A stretch of DNA of 64,000 bases, from assembly GCA_000697055.1 (NCBI GenBank), contig JNDT01001818.1, forward strand, positions 310,001-374,000, given 5' to 3'. The stretch is from Saksenaea vasiformis B4078. Taxonomy: Eukaryota > Mucoromycota > Mucoromycetes > Mucorales > Saksenaeaceae. Both the position numbers and the translations under genes were made by a program. Below the pieces are notes generated by a model. That model made no database searches and was not told where the DNA came from. It worked only from the letters and a program-made list of their open reading frames with translations. Below are positions 47,130 through 60,312 of the stretch, piece after piece; the first letter of the stretch is position 1, and the number at the start of each line of letters is the position of its first letter.

Positions 47130-50100
47130 TTACTTTGGTAGCGGGTATTCGAGTGGTCGACCAAATGTGCATAGATCCTTGCCAATATTCGCCAACCATT
47201 TGGATTCAATAGCAGTAACGCCTTTAAGCCATGTATGCGTTCCCTTAAACAGCTCGTTGTAAACCAACAATCGAGGCGGCTCTTGACCATATAACACCGA
47301 GGTAGGATGAATGAAGGCAGGCTCGTCGCTCCACATCAATTTGTATGGAACACCTCTAGCATTTTTATATCTCTTGCCTTTTCCTCCACCAGTCTCTAGT
47401 ACGTCCACACGGATCGCAACAGAGTCAATTAAGCCTGCTGTGATGACTTGTCGTAGAACTTTCAGCTGCAGTGCACTGGGAGGCTTGAGTTTTGGATCCA
47501 CGCAGATATCAACCCCAGGGAAATGGGATGCTACCATATTAGTCAATTGGCGTCGAAGATTGCGAATTTCCTCCATTGCTTTCGTTCGCAGGAAGTTTTC
47601 ATCACAATATTCCTTGCTTGCTCCAGCATACTCGTAGGCACCGACGACATTCACCAGTTTCAACAGATCGCTCGAAGGATCCAATCCCGCATGTTTCTAC
47701 ACGAATAGTGTCCGTTAAGGATGAGTTCCGTTACGAACTCAGGTCAAGATAGTTACCATTTGTGATTCGTAGTATTTCTTCCTGACAAGCTTCCGTTTTT
47801 CCTTATCCCCAGAAGGGTCTTCTTCATCGCTGTCGCTATCTTCATCCTCCTCATCCGGTCGTTTCTCATCCAGGTGATAGTCCTGAATAAAAGGATCTCC
47901 AACTGAAAGGGCCGAAACAAGGATGATAACATAGGGTAAGCATCCATGTTGCTGGCCAATGGTCAACCTATTCAACATTGTTCAGTTCCACATCTCGATA
48001 TTGAAGAAATCTTACATTTTTGCAAAGCGCGGCGATATTGGGAACAGTGACATAGTTCGACCGAATTCTGTGATTTGCTTCGTAGTGCTATTGACAGCTC
48101 CAAGATATCCTAACAGCTGTAGTCTGATGTTAACAAAGGTATGCATTTGCTACTCTATACCTTTTCTGCCTTGGTCAGATTTTCCCTCGGAGGTGGCGTG
48201 GGGAAAGGGAAATTGACGACATTGTGGATATTCATGGACTTCATGTTAAGAACGACACCTGTTTCCCGCATGGTAAGAATTATGCCTTTGGTCCAGTGAG
48301 TAACAAACCTTCAATTGGCATTCTGTTGATTTCTGGCGTCGAAAATTGTGGGAACTTTTGATCAAATACGGCAGAGGAAAAGAGGCGGTAACAGTGACCA
48401 GGACCCGTTCTTCCTGCACGGCCCGCACGCTAAATATTGTTGGCATGAGATATTGAAAAATGAAATAGATATGTCATCTACCTGATCTGCAGCTGCCTTC
48501 GATGTCCAATCAACCTCAAATGACTGAACTCCGGTATCAATGTCATATCGACGCTAACAGCCAATTGTTCAGTAAACCTTGTGAAACAACGACAAAAAAC
48601 CTACCTCTTTGACTTTGCCACTGTCAACAACGTATCGGATGCCAGGGATTGTCACTGACGTTTCAGCGACGTTAGTGGCAATTACACATAGTCGAGTGCC
48701 CTCAGGTGGGGGTTGAAACACGCGCATCTGAGCTTCGGTAGGCAACATAGAATACAGAGGCAGGACATGAAGAGGAGCTAAAGGCGAGGGCAATTCTCAG
48801 ATATCGGAGCTTTTTTACAAAGAGGACTTACCATCCTTCACATCTTCAAGTTCTTCATCTTCAAATCCAAGATCATCATCACTTTCGTCATCCGAATCAA
48901 GTGCAAAGTCTTCTTCAACCACTTGCGTTTCACCCAGATTCACCTCTTCTTCCTCGATATCAGCTAACAAGCAGATGTCTAAGTAACGGTTGGTGTTGAA
49001 GAAGTTAGACCTACCTTTTCCATTAGATATATTATCCTTTTTGGTTTCCAGCGCGTTGGCTTTCTTCTCTTCTATTTGCAAACGTCGCGGTGCTTGAGGA
49101 GGAAGCGCAGGATATTTCTTTCGGAGGAGTTTGCATAGATGTGTGATCTCGTTTTGGCCAGTCAGAAATACCAGAATTCCACCAGCTGGCAAGCGTTCGT
49201 GGATCTTAGAAATCTTCTTGAACGCCTCTGCCAGATGATCCATTGGGGTGACCTTGTTGAAGTGAACAGACACCTAAGGATGACATTGTCAATAAACAAA
49301 GAAGACAGAATGGGCCAGGCTTACAGGATATTGTCGGGCATTTACGTTGATTACTGGTGGTGGTTTTTCAAACAATGCTGTATTCATGGTAAAATCGGAT
49401 ACACGGAGTGTGGCAGACATAATGACAACACGGAGTGGCTATAGTGTTTTGGAGTCAGTACAAGTACACCTGTATTGAGCGCGCTTTACCTTAATCTTCT
49501 CTCTATCTTCTCGACTCATCTGCGCTCTAAGTTTTAAAACTCTGCTGACAACACCAATGAGGATGTCTGTGTTAAGATTTCTTTCGTGAGCTTCATCAAT
49601 GATGAGAACAGAGTATTTGGTCAGCAGCAGATCCTCGGCCAGTTCTCTTAGAAGGACACCATCAGTCATAAATTTTATCCTGGTCGCGTCAGACACCGTG
49701 GCATCGTAACGAATCTAAAGGTAAGCAGATAAATACGCATCATTTCGATAAAAATAAATAAACAAATAGCTACCTGGTAAGATACTTCTTTTTCAGAAAG
49801 GTTTAGCTCATGACCAACACGTTTAGCCATGCTAACGGTAGCCACACGTCTGGGCTGCGTAACACCAATCAAGCCAGGGTTATCTACGCATTATCTTTTT
49901 AGCAACCTGCAGAAAAGTACGAATCACTTACCACTTTCAGGATGTGACCATCCGGCTTCGTACAAGAACTGTGGCACTTGTGTCGTTTTACCGGAACCTG
50001 TCTCACCACAGATAATAACCACTGTATTGTTTCTAATAGCTTCCATGATGACCTATCCCAACAATGTTAACTTACGATGTCATTTTCCTTCAACCTTACC

Positions 50101-51439
50101 TGTTCTTCACCACATATGGGCAATTGCAGACGAGTATCTTGTATCTCTTTGGATCTGTTTACTGCAACGTAGAAAGGCTAAGAATGCTCCAATCAGTAAA
50201 TCTGGAACATGTATAGTGCCTCATTACCTTTACAGCATCCGCACTCAAATCGCCTTCGGTTTGGTCCTTTAGTAACTTCGCTGCGACCTCGTCGACTTCT
50301 TGCTCTCTAGGTTGCACAGGGGCAACAACATCTTTTGCTGCTTTCACTGCCTCTTCTAATGCTGTCGGACCAGTAATTACGGTTTCTTCGACAAGAGAGC
50401 GTTTTGGCTCTGGTCGGTTATCATCCTCGCTATCGTCGTCATATGCTGAATCTGAACTGTCAAATGAAGTATCCGAATCCATCCCTTTCCTTTGCTTATA
50501 ACGTTTTCGGGCATCTTCCGGGATCGTAGACTATCCCTCCTGTCTTAGTACAGAGTCTATATATTCTCTAAAGTACCTTCTTCTTCTTCCTTTTTCTTTT
50601 AACTAAAGGCATTGCTGGACCATCCGTTGTCTTTTTTAATGCACTTCCAACAACCGGCGTCGATGCTGATTCCTCCGTTATCGCTGGATTCTCCGAGATA
50701 GGCTCCTCTACTGCAGTTGCTTCCGCAAAGAGCGCGTCCATGTCTTCATGATCGACCTCTTTCTCCACGAACAGTGGGACGTTAGTGTCATCCGTATTCA
50801 AGCCCGCTTTCTGTTCTAATATCGCCTGTCGTAGCTGTTCTCGTAAAGTCTGTGTACGTCGTCCCATGAGCTTCGATGACTTTAGCAAGTCAGAACTCCA
50901 CGTTGATTTGCTATCCCAATAAATTCGTATAAACTATTTCTGAAAAAAGTTCACGCTTGACTTACGAAGCTTGCTCGATGAGTTCGGCTCGTGTTTCCTT
51001 TTTTAGCTTGTATTCCTGTGATGCATGTGAGTTAATCCAGTTACAGTATACCTTATACGACCACTTACAATATATTTCTCCATTCTCTTTTTCTTTTTCC
51101 TGGACATTGTCTTCGTCGGCTGCAGGAGAAACGAGTAAACAGTCAATCGACCGTTTTTTCAGGGAACATGTCAACTAACCTCTTGCTTCTTCTCTTTTTC
51201 ATTATCCTTCTTCTTGGGAATTATCAACAGTTGATTGCTATCCGCTCTGCAGTAGCATTAATAACGAGAAACAGTCAACGATCCACCTACGGTTGGTCGG
51301 TTTGCACTTCCTGTGGTTGAACATTGTCTTCCTCCGCGATCTTTAGTCCACCATTTCTCGCTTTTGGGTGCGGTTTCTGGTTAGGCTTCCGCGATGACGC
51401 CCGTGCCTTTTCGTTGTATCTCGGCCGAGATTTGCCCAT
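47130..51439 (-). CDS. ECM16: Ecm16/Dhr1/DHX37, U3 snoRNP DEAH-box helicase
   Basis: Proposed exons in transcript order: 51439-51291, 51246-51180, 51119-51069, 51015-50966, 50910-50577, 50530-50228, 50177-50100, 50052-49932, 49883-49774, 49714-49490, 49438-49325, 49273-49015, 48963-48832, 48777-48605, 48553-48482, 48429-48309, 48258-48161, 48116-48016, 47967-47757, 47696-47130. All 20 phases close, 1111 aa (human DHX37 1157). The enzyme removes U3 snoRNA from pre-18S rRNA. N-terminus [14 protein letters not shown] is family-typical. Helicase motifs: [14 protein letters not shown] (I), [15 protein letters not shown] (Ia), [15 protein letters not shown] DEAH (II), [10 protein letters not shown] (III), [11 protein letters not shown] (IV), [12 protein letters not shown] (V) and [12 protein letters not shown] (VI). 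An acidic insert lies between IV and V, as in the family. [20 protein letters not shown] and [10 protein letters not shown] identify Dhr1/DHX37 rather than splicing DEAH helicases. Confidence 0.95.
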
Positions 51440-51804
51440 GATCAAAGAGCAAATGTCAAGTGGGAAAGCAAATTCTGTTGCGTGACGACTTTTGGCATTT
51501 GCACGAATTTGTCGTGCGCTCCGAAAGGGTCGTTGTGCACCTAAATATTTAAAAAATTTTGTCCCGAATAAATGAGCTCCTGTGTTAATAATAATGGCTT
51601 AGGCTCCCCTCTCTCTTACTGATATCTCGAACTGTCTTCATGTCAGCCGAAGGCAGAAGCATTTGCGTTTGTAGCTCTTCATAGTCGAATGTATGCGCCG
51701 TGTCCGCAGAAAACATCGTCTGTGACATAGTTCTTTCTCCCATTAGTGCTCGCTATGATGTTCCTGAGACCTTGAGTGGTCATGTATACAATACTCGGGA
51801 GTAA
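51440..51804. other. Spacer between divergent ECM16 and the MULE relic
   Basis: ECM16 promoter side, then the likely left flank of the MULE relic. No terminal inverted repeat was identified. Confidence 0.35.
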
Positions 51805-54433
51805 TTGTTGGAGGTGGCAAAGGATATGTCTAGACGTAACAGTTTTGCGATTGTTATGAAGTTTTCTAAGGACCGATCGCTTCATATGAAGCGTAAGCAG
51901 GGAGGTGAATACAGGAACACGCGAGGTATACAACCTGACGAGCGCAAGAGATCGGTGACTTCAATACGCTGCGGTTGCTCATACCTCATCAGAGCTTACA
52001 TGCAGAGAAATGAACAGTGGAGAGTTAATGCGACCAAGCCGGAAAATGAGGAAGAAAATTACCATAATCATTCCTTGGATAATGTCGATCCTCGTTCGTA
52101 TCACGAAAATCGACAACTTTCTGCGAGACAGAAGCAATTGAGCAAGGAGAATTTTAGAGCTGGAGCATCTGTAAAAATCGTTGCTTGTATTCTTATCAAC
52201 GGTGAAAACGATCGGCGTAAATCTGCGCCCATTTCCAATTGCAGGAGCCTTGGTGTGCGACGAAATCGAAGCCGCCTACCTTTGCCATGCTTCAGCAGTT
52301 GAAGTCGCTTGTGTACAGAAGCGTGGAACCTGATGCATTCGTCACCGATCAATGCTCTGCCCTAATCAACTCTGAGTTTCCGGATACCACTAAGCTTCGT
52401 TGCACGTGGCACATGATAACGAACACTAAGGGATATTTTAAGCATGTGGAAGTTGATTACTACGAGAAATGCATGAATGCATTGTCAACTATGATCCATC
52501 ATCGTTCAGAGGAAAAGTTTACAGAAGCTTTGTATAACTTTCGAGAAGCTGCTACTTCTGGATGTAATAAGGATGGTTCCGCCACCGTAATTAAGTACAT
52601 GAACAAATAAGATACAGGCAGTAGAAACTTTGTTCATTTCTTCTGCGAAATAGATGGCTTGAGTGCAAAGAGAAATGGGCAGGCTACATAACGGAGAAAA
52701 TCTGTCATTCTGGCTGCAAAACTACCCCAACGAGTTGAAAGCGCACATTCGTGCTTGAAGAAGGATATAACGGTAGCCACCAGACTTGACTGAGCACTTG
52801 AAAAAAATGCACCGCCATTATATGGAGAAGGTACACTGTTGCGTTGGATTTTAGATCTCATAAGCCTATGTGTACGTATTAGAATGACGAATGGAACCTC
52901 CTTTGTTCAAAGGAAACGGTCACCATCGACGTTTCCATCGTAGAGAAAGATCACACCAGGCTACCCCCGCTTATCGGGAAAATTACTTCACGAGTCTTGT
53001 TGACTATCAAAGAGCAGATGGACGAAGTAATCACTGGAGTAGCAGCTGACGAGTGTCGATGCAGGTGTCGCTTGGTATTTCATTTACCTTGCAAAAACAG
53101 TATCCCGGCTACAGGCCTGATAGAATTGTCCGATGTGCCCAGAAGATGGCACTTAGACGCAGCAAGACCGTTATCCTCCTTGCCAGAAAATGCTCCGGTT
53201 GATGCGACCCAAAATGATCAGCCGTGGAAGCAGTACCTGAACACGTTGGACGTCAAATTTGAGGCGTGTGAGGATAAACAGCAGATGAGTTTCCTGCTTG
53301 AAAAATTGAAGGCGCTGGCAGAAACTCCAATCACGAAACATGACGAAATTCGTAACCCAAAGGATGAGGATATGAAGACGCAAGGACGCCCAAAAAAGTT
53401 GAAAAGAATCCCTCTGTCCTTTGGACCTACAACAAAACTAAAATCACGCCGATTCAAGCTTCTCCAAAAGGTTGCAAAACGGCGGAAAGAACCCCAACAA
53501 TTCTCCAAACCACACCTAGAAGACACTGAAGACGCTCTCGTATGCAATGCTGGAATGCATCTATAATTATTAACTTTTAAAATCCTAGAAATCGCAAGAA
53601 CAATCGATCCCCACCGTTCCAGAACAGCCGAAAAGACCACGAGAAGGTTCTGACGAATATTTACCCAATAGAAAGTAACATAGTGAGTAAAAGCGTGCAC
53701 TCAAATCGATATTCCAGGGCCAAACCACAATTGGAGCCATTGTCGTTTTGCTGTTGATCCAGCTATTCCGAGCGAAGCTGTGAAAACAACAGTAAAAATT
53801 AGAGGTGATGGACACTGCGGCTTGCGCATACTGGCTTTGCAGATCAAAGGGGATGAAGAAGCTTACCCTGAGGTAAAGAGAGAAATGCTGGAGACCTTAC
53901 AATCATACCGAGAAATATACTGCAAGCATCTCTGGTATGATGTTAAAGACCTGGAGAAGAGAGTATCCGCTGGAGAAGATGATGATCGTACCACACCATG
54001 TGATAGAAAAATAGCAGACGTCAGTGGCTGGTAGCAAGATCCGGGGTGCTTTCAGCTAGCAGCAGACACTTATCGACGACCAGTTGTAGTCTACTCTGAC
54101 GCAGGTTGCGCAACTATGATCAATGGCAAACACGAGTTGATACAACCCCCGAAAGAGTTGCCACAAACGTATCTGCCCCTACATTGTCCACGTACCAATG
54201 AGGCCCAACCCGTCCCTATACTGTTCCATCAGGTTAACGGGAACCATTAGGAAACGGTGACCTTGAAGCGTGGGATCAAAATAAGATGGCTAATGATCAA
54301 CGTAGCTCACAAGAGGGCCTGCGAAGAACTTGGGATCAAGGGCAGTTTGCGCAAATACTGGAACCGCTATCTTTCGTTTTACAAAACCGCAAAGTTGCAA
54401 CGTTTAAGTGCTATTACAATTGACTCTATGTAA
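51805..54433 (+). pseudogene. MULE-type transposase relic with C-terminal OTU-like domain
   Basis: Frame pieces run in order along the plus strand. 51805-52302 has a FAR1/WRKY-GCM1-like zinc DNA-binding segment (GGEYRNTRG, IRCGCSYLIRA, YHNHSLD). 52239-52610 has the MULE core end (DAFVTDQCSALINSEFPDTT, LRCTWHM). 52997-53566 has the C-terminal zinc/linker region and a GRPKKLKRIPLS motif. 53780-54433 in one frame carries an OTU-like fold: GDGHCGLRILALQIKGDEEA (Asp and Cys), FQLAADTYRRPVVVYSD, HQVNGNH (His). Two in-frame TAG codons interrupt the OTU part (54032-54034 and 54248-54250, the latter where Trp is usual after NH), and frame changes separate the blocks. A decayed transposon, not an active gene. 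Confidence 0.78.
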
Positions 54434-55116
54434 CCGGTAATGTAAGAATATTTGGTACATTGGTGCCTATTAACCTATACATCTACTAGTTTGTCAGTTT
54501 AAATCACTCCTCTTTTTTTTATATACTTTTCTATCTTTTCTGCTTCCACATTTCTTAGCCTACTATCTTCTTTCATTTGTATTTTTTATTTCTACCTGAA
54601 ATAAGTTGAACCCAATTTCTATGATGCAGTGACATCTTTTTTTTTTCATCATGAAGTACCCTTCTTATTATCAGTACCCATTTTCGTTAGTTTAGTATTC
54701 CTATAAATATGATGTTCTAATAGTAGCAGTAGCAGTTTTTCTTTTCATTCATTATTTTTTAGTACTTCCAGTAAACGTGAGTATTATAACGTAGCAACTG
54801 TGGAAGATCAAAGATCAATTTATAAAATATAAACGTCAAGCACATCATACATTCCTTAATGTAACCGAATGTTACCGCCAGCGAGCATAGTCCGAAGTAA
54901 TTATTGCTTTTTCGATGTCTTTCTTTCCTTTCTGTAGGCATTTCCAAGTATCATTTACGCATCATCATTTTATTGATCTGCCGTTTCAGAACGACGCCAT
55001 TTGATTTCTGTAAAGGTCTGCTATGGTGCAATCCTGTTATAAACAGCAACGTTTCAATTCTCATGAATATCTAAACTTGTAATATTGACTTACACCATAG
55101 AATAGAATCGTATTTG
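54434..55116. other. T-rich spacer
   Basis: AT-rich sequence with no recognised gene between the MULE relic and the second Fanzor-like copy. Confidence 0.4.
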
Positions 55117-58100
55117 TTACGATCTTGGTGTTGGACGACGGAATGGATCCGGGCGTGCTTTGTGTACAGTAACATACTCAGCAATGTAAAACATGTTAAG
55201 CAAAGCGTTCACGTCTCGGTTGAACACAGTATGGCAGCGTTTACAGGCTAATACCACGTGGAGATTTGTGTCGCCTAGCGCACTAGTTTTAACCTTCTGG
55301 AGTGTGTCTTTTCTACACGATGGTTTTTAACATATCTGATAAAGTTATTAGCAGTGCAATTGTTACGTAGTTATAATAGCACATACCCTAGATGTAAAAT
55401 ACTCATCTATGTCTACTACCACAAGCTCTCCCAGCCTTTCGCTCCTTTTTAACCTCTTGTGGCACTGTCTGGCCACACCAGATTTCTTTCCTTTCATTGT
55501 TGTGCTGAACATTGCATCACCGTATGCAATTAACGAAATCCTTTCGTCGATGGTAAGTTCAGCTGGCTTCCGCTTTAGTGGCCTATAATCACAAGATGGA
55601 TTTCCAGTAACCAGAAACGCACGCCCATATCCTTACTTATCAGGGTTAGCAGCAACTTTCTTCGCTTTGTTTTCGTGGTCGTATTTTCGTCCGCCTGATA
55701 GAAAGATATTTGCCATCTCGTCCAATGCCGACTGGCGTCCGCGGTAATTATTGAACCGTAGTTTACAGAATCTTTCGTCATAGAACCGCAGCAAAGTGTG
55801 GCAGTGCAACAGGAAGTAGGTGATGTACTGTTCAAAATCATTAAGCTTTCCAGTCTTAGCTGTGGGCATGTTTCTCTCAATTTCCTCAACGTCAGGACGA
55901 GACCGTTTCATTCGCCGGATTTGCTCACTCGTGTTAGGATAGCCAGCGGATGAATGGAATTCTGCTGTACTGAATCTTCTGATTTCATGTTGGGAGGATG
56001 GTCGTGTCTCATCGGAACGTCCGAAAGTTTAGTGAATGTTGCGTGTTCGCATATCACACGTCATTTCTTTCAAACGACCTCTTTTAAATAAAATGAGTGC
56101 ATCCTTTTAGAAGCGTTTGTGCTATCGTACAGCGGCGATCATTTCAATCAATCATGTTTCTTGGAGCATCAGCGGCAGCTCAGACGTTGCATATTTATTC
56201 GTCATCTTTTGATTCGGAAAACAATCTCATATCTATGAAACTTCTGGACGTCCACCTTGTTCTTCGCCGCAGCCATATGACGCTACGAATACGTCGGTTA
56301 ACCCTGGGTCGACTTCGCAAAGCTGGAACTCATGTTGAAGTTCGTCAATAGAGAGATCTTCTGCTGTGAGCTTCACCGTCAGCTCTTCAGGCTTTTTACG
56401 TTGGGCGAATGTAAAATCAACCGCTTGACCGTCATTTCGAACAATATTCATAAATTTAGCTTTTGGATCGCCCAACATGTCTTGGATTCTAGTATCACGT
56501 AAACAATCGACATCTCTCTCTTTCTCTTCTTCTTTTTTTGTTTTCTTAACTTACGTCTTGTATTTTTTAATCTTCTTGAAATTGAACACTTCGAAAAATA
56601 GCGCCTCTTCAGGAACCTTTTTCCTTTTTCTTTTCGAACTTGCTACTAGCGAACGTAAAGTCTCGCCGTCAATTGCTACATATGGTCGTGGCAACGATTG
56701 CATAAGTAGTATCGTAAATTAGCGCACTCCTTTTTGTGCAAATCCTATCTCCGGCTTAAAGCACCCTTCCGTGGATGAAGTTTTCCCATGCAGGAACTTG
56801 ACCGAATGCGCGATCTGCGCACGTGTTGTTGCGCGTAACCGCTTTAAACAGTCCTGTGAAGAACTTGATAAATTGATCGTATCGACTGTTGTCATTTCAT
56901 GTGGCGAAGCGAACGTTCGCATTAATTCGCGGGTAAACTTGTTTCACCGCCGTTTACTTCCTATTTGTAGATATTCCGGGATGTTGTCAACACACTTCCC
57001 GTGTAACCATCCAAATGGTGGTTTGTCTCGCACTTCAGCATGAAACCCAGCATTGGCATATTGAAACTCCAACTGGATTTTATGAAGAAAAGGTGCGTAT
57101 TCATGAGGCAGAGCAGACAGAGGTTTGGCTGTTACTGGGAGCGGCCCAAGACGCTGTTGATCGACCATACGATCCACGGCAGCTCGATTAGTAGATTTTT
57201 CCGGCCATTCCGGTTTTCCACCCGCTGCTTTTTCATACATGTAGGTTGCAGTCAACTTAATTTCAGAGACTTTTACAGGAAATTCTTGTTAGCTGCAGTA
57301 ATAATGCACCTAGGCACTGACTTTAAACTTTTGAGAGAGCAAGCGTGCAAAATAAGCTTGACAACGTGGTTAACTGCGTCTTTAGCTGCGTTGGCGCAAG
57401 CAGAAGAGACGACGTGTATGATACCGGAACCGTCAGCTGTGCTATTTTCAGAGAGAACCTTATATCGTTCGAAGGCTGCCGCCAAATTGTCTTTCGGCAC
57501 GTTGTCCTCGGTGGTGACGTTGTTGGTAATCAATTGTGCACAGGCATAGTAAAAAATTTGAGAAAACCAAATGGATGGTACATCCAAGTCTTATTCAAAA
57601 CACCATAAAACAAAGTAATTCGCGAAACGAGTGACTTTGACCATAATATCTCGCAGTTTATCAACGCATGAGGTGATAGGTTGTTCAATGTCTGGAAACC
57701 CGGGACGAAGAGACGAGACCAGGCCTGATTTTATGCGGAATGTTTCATAATCCTTTCCGAACTCCTCCGCGGCCTCCTCCTTCATCGACTTAGGATGGTA
57801 TGGACAGAGCTTATTTGACGATCGGGCGTGGCTGTAATCTCTGACTCCGGAGATCGCAAAACACTTCGGGCAGAATTTTTTCGGTGTATTTGAGCTCTTT
57901 TGTTTCAGTTCCATCCTTCCCATATTTTTCATGGAGGAAATAGCCTTCTTTTCGCCTTCGCTGACGCGTCCGCGCTTAAAGCGCGCAAACGGACGTTCTT
58001 CTGTTTAAATTATGACATAAGTTATTTAGCTATTTGATTCGGCCTGATCTACCTGAGATATCCGCTTCTTTCTCTTTTCTCTTTTCTCTTCCGGCTTTTG

Positions 58101-58130
58101 CATAGACGGCTTCTTCCATCACGATGTCCT
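55117..58130 (-). pseudogene. Fanzor-like (TnpB-related) RuvC nuclease, copy 2, inactivated
   Basis: It follows copy 1 block by block on the minus strand. The N-terminal knuckle is CPKCFAISGVRDYSHARSS with CPYH. Then come LSALPHEYAPFLHKI (copy 1 LSARPGEYVPVLAYI), the exon 56478 down to about 56250 with CEVDPGLTDVFVASYG (RuvC-I Asp), HEIRRFSTAEFHSSAGYP, EEIERNMP, DEMANIFLSGGRKYD, LIAYGDAMFSTTMKGKKSG, ELVVVDIDEYFTSR, the second ribbon half CKRC and VFNRDVNALLNMF (RuvC-III Asp), with a stop at 55117. Lesions: an in-frame TAA at 57588-57590 between YFVLWCFE and DLDVPSIWF; a frame change near 57275; and an in-frame TAA directly after the first ribbon Cys. The intron after the DPG exon is long (about 270 bp). 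It shares family, orientation and architecture with copy 1 but is well diverged. Confidence 0.75.
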
Positions 58131-58152
58131 GATTCTCCGCATCCTTTGAACA

Positions 58153-58623
58153 CTATTGATTTTGTTTATTATCATTAACATGTTCCACACGGGCCACGTT
58201 ACCCTGTTTCTCCTGCTTTTCTTTTTCCTGTTCTAACTTGCGAATCTTTTTCCGTTTCCTGCAGATCACAATACTCTTATTCCTTTTCATTAGCGGTTGA
58301 AGAGAAAAAAGATAAAAGAAGTAGAAAGAGTAAGAAAAACATGCAATACAGGTTATCATCACGAATAAAATGGTAATAGTGAGATCATTGCGCACTACGG
58401 GAAAAGTTCCAGCACGTTTATCACGGTTCGTTACATTTTGACAGATTCTCTTAGTACAAACCACATCTACGATGTCATATTTACAAAGTTCTGAAACTCC
58501 GCCATACGTCTCAGATACTGACATGTTAACGCTTAACGGAACGCATGAAGTTCTTTTTTCAGTTTCGTTTTCTTTATCATTTCCAGTATATATATGGCAG
58601 TTGAAAATCTTGAACGATTCCAT
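58153..58623 (-). CDS. Hypothetical single-pass membrane protein
   Basis: A 156-residue frame with no match I recognise. Residues about 80-110 form a strongly hydrophobic segment (TITILFVMITCIACFSYSFY), followed by a basic cytoplasmic-like tail (KRKKIRKLEQEKEKQEKQ). The N-terminal 75 residues contain four Cys and one NxT site. A single-span topology with an outside N-domain is plausible. It could be an exon of a longer gene, since the upstream side at 58624-58940 has no clear start, or a chance frame. Confidence 0.35.
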   Translation of the reverse strand: MESFKIFNCHIYTGNDKENETEKRTSCVPLSVNMSVSETYGGVSELCKYDIVDVVCTKRICQNVTNRDKRAGTFPVVRNDLTITILFVMITCIACFSYSFYFFYLFSLQPLMKRNKSIVICRKRKKIRKLEQEKEKQEKQGNVARVEHVNDNKQNQ

Positions 58624-60312
58624 GACGCCAGTACTGGAATCCGTTAATCACAATTGGGAGACCAAACCCTTCTCCTTTAATTTGTCACTCGCGCTTCTCA
58701 AACCAATCCCCTTCTCTTCCGTTCTTTGCGTAGAAAGCCAGTTCGTCATGTGCAACTATCACGAGCTTCTTCGAATTGCATGCAGAACGGTCCTACTATG
58801 CAGTCCAGGTTGTCGCCATCATATTTCTCTATTCATTGTAGTATCATCATACCCTTTGCTCATTGCTCCGATATTTAATTATGTCGGATCTCACATGTCC
58901 ATCAAAGAAGACAGATTCCGGGCTTTTTTTCTTCTAAAATAAGGATTCATTACAGTCTGAAAGGTACCTTCGAATAGTTCCCACTGAAATCTTGCTTTCA
59001 ACGCGATATTATCTTCAATGGTAGCTTTCAACAGACTCTATCCATAGGCTTTGTAAAATATGACCGATCAATGCATCTCTGCTTCACATCTTTGTGGGAA
59101 AGAATGGCAACATTTCTAAAGTAATCCTCTTGTTTTGCTGGCGAATTTCAGCTGTTAGCATTGAACACGTTTGGCCATTGTCCGATAACACAGCTGCGGT
59201 AGGAGCTTTTTGTGATATTTTCCTTTTTAAAGAACAACCTGATTTGCTTTCGTAGACTCTTTCCTCTTTCCCAGCCGTGCTCTAACATTCCGATAACTTA
59301 ATAATTTATTGCCAAATAGCGAATGACACAGAGCTTGTCGGTTTATTGAAATAATTGATCATTTTCGTGGACACTGTCCTGAATCTTCAGGAGCTGATCT
59401 CTGTCTGTCCAATACATTGTAGCATCCACTTCATTCTCATACTCATCACATTTTTTCTCGAGCATGGCCTCGGTGACGTTGCTCTCGGAGGCACCGTGCT
59501 CACTCTGCGAGGGAGCTAGAAACAGATCGGAAATACGCATGTATCACATGGTTGTATTTAAGAGCTTCCCGCTAGTTTCTCTTGATTCTCCATTTTGTCG
59601 TCGTTGAAGTTCCAGTTCGTAAAAACAGCTTGAGCCTATCATAAGTAGAAACTAGATCCTACTCCAAGCCATCTATTGACTCGATATTCTCGGCAAACTT
59701 CTGAGAGTTTGGCGTAAATCCTCCAATTCTTGATTTAGCTTGCTATAACGCAAGTCTTCATTTGCTTTTGGGCGAGCCATTGTAGCAGTGTTAGTGAAAA
59801 ATAAGTAAGGAAGGCGATTTTCGGAAAAAGAAGATTTCAGTTACGCAATGGCTTGAGCAAGGATAAATATTTAACCGGATATGCGGCCAGAGTTTGCCTG
59901 CCATAATGCTGTTTCAAATTTCAGTCTCTCCACAAAGGTTGAAGACTTTGAATGCCTAAAACTTTTTCTTTTTCAAAAACAAACCCAATTCTGCCGAGAT
60001 TACTATGTCGCATTTGATGCTCTTCATCTTGTAATCTCGTTAGTTTTCGATGGTTGAAGTTTCTCGTCTCGCTATTAATCCCAAAAGTTTGGGTAAAAAT
60101 TCGCGGACTATAAGTTTGGTGCACCGTAAGTCAGTGTTCAATATCATTCCTCTTTGACAAATCCGATTTTGGCATCACCACATTATTTTTAGCAATTACA
60201 TATAGACAAATCGCATGTCCACATATCTTCATCTTTGATTATTTTTATAGTTATCGTCTTTGGTATTGAAATTGATATTTGCACACTTTGATAGTAACGC
60301 TCTTTCGCATTT
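58624..60312. other. Spacer downstream of the kinesin, with two unplaced minus-strand frames
   Basis: Minus-strand frames at 60124-59921 (contains RLQDEEHQMRHSNLGRIGFVF) and 59540-59343 (acidic, Glu/Asp-rich) have codon texture like coding DNA. They could be tail exons of the kinesin gene just upstream. No splice chain could be closed. Confidence 0.35.
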
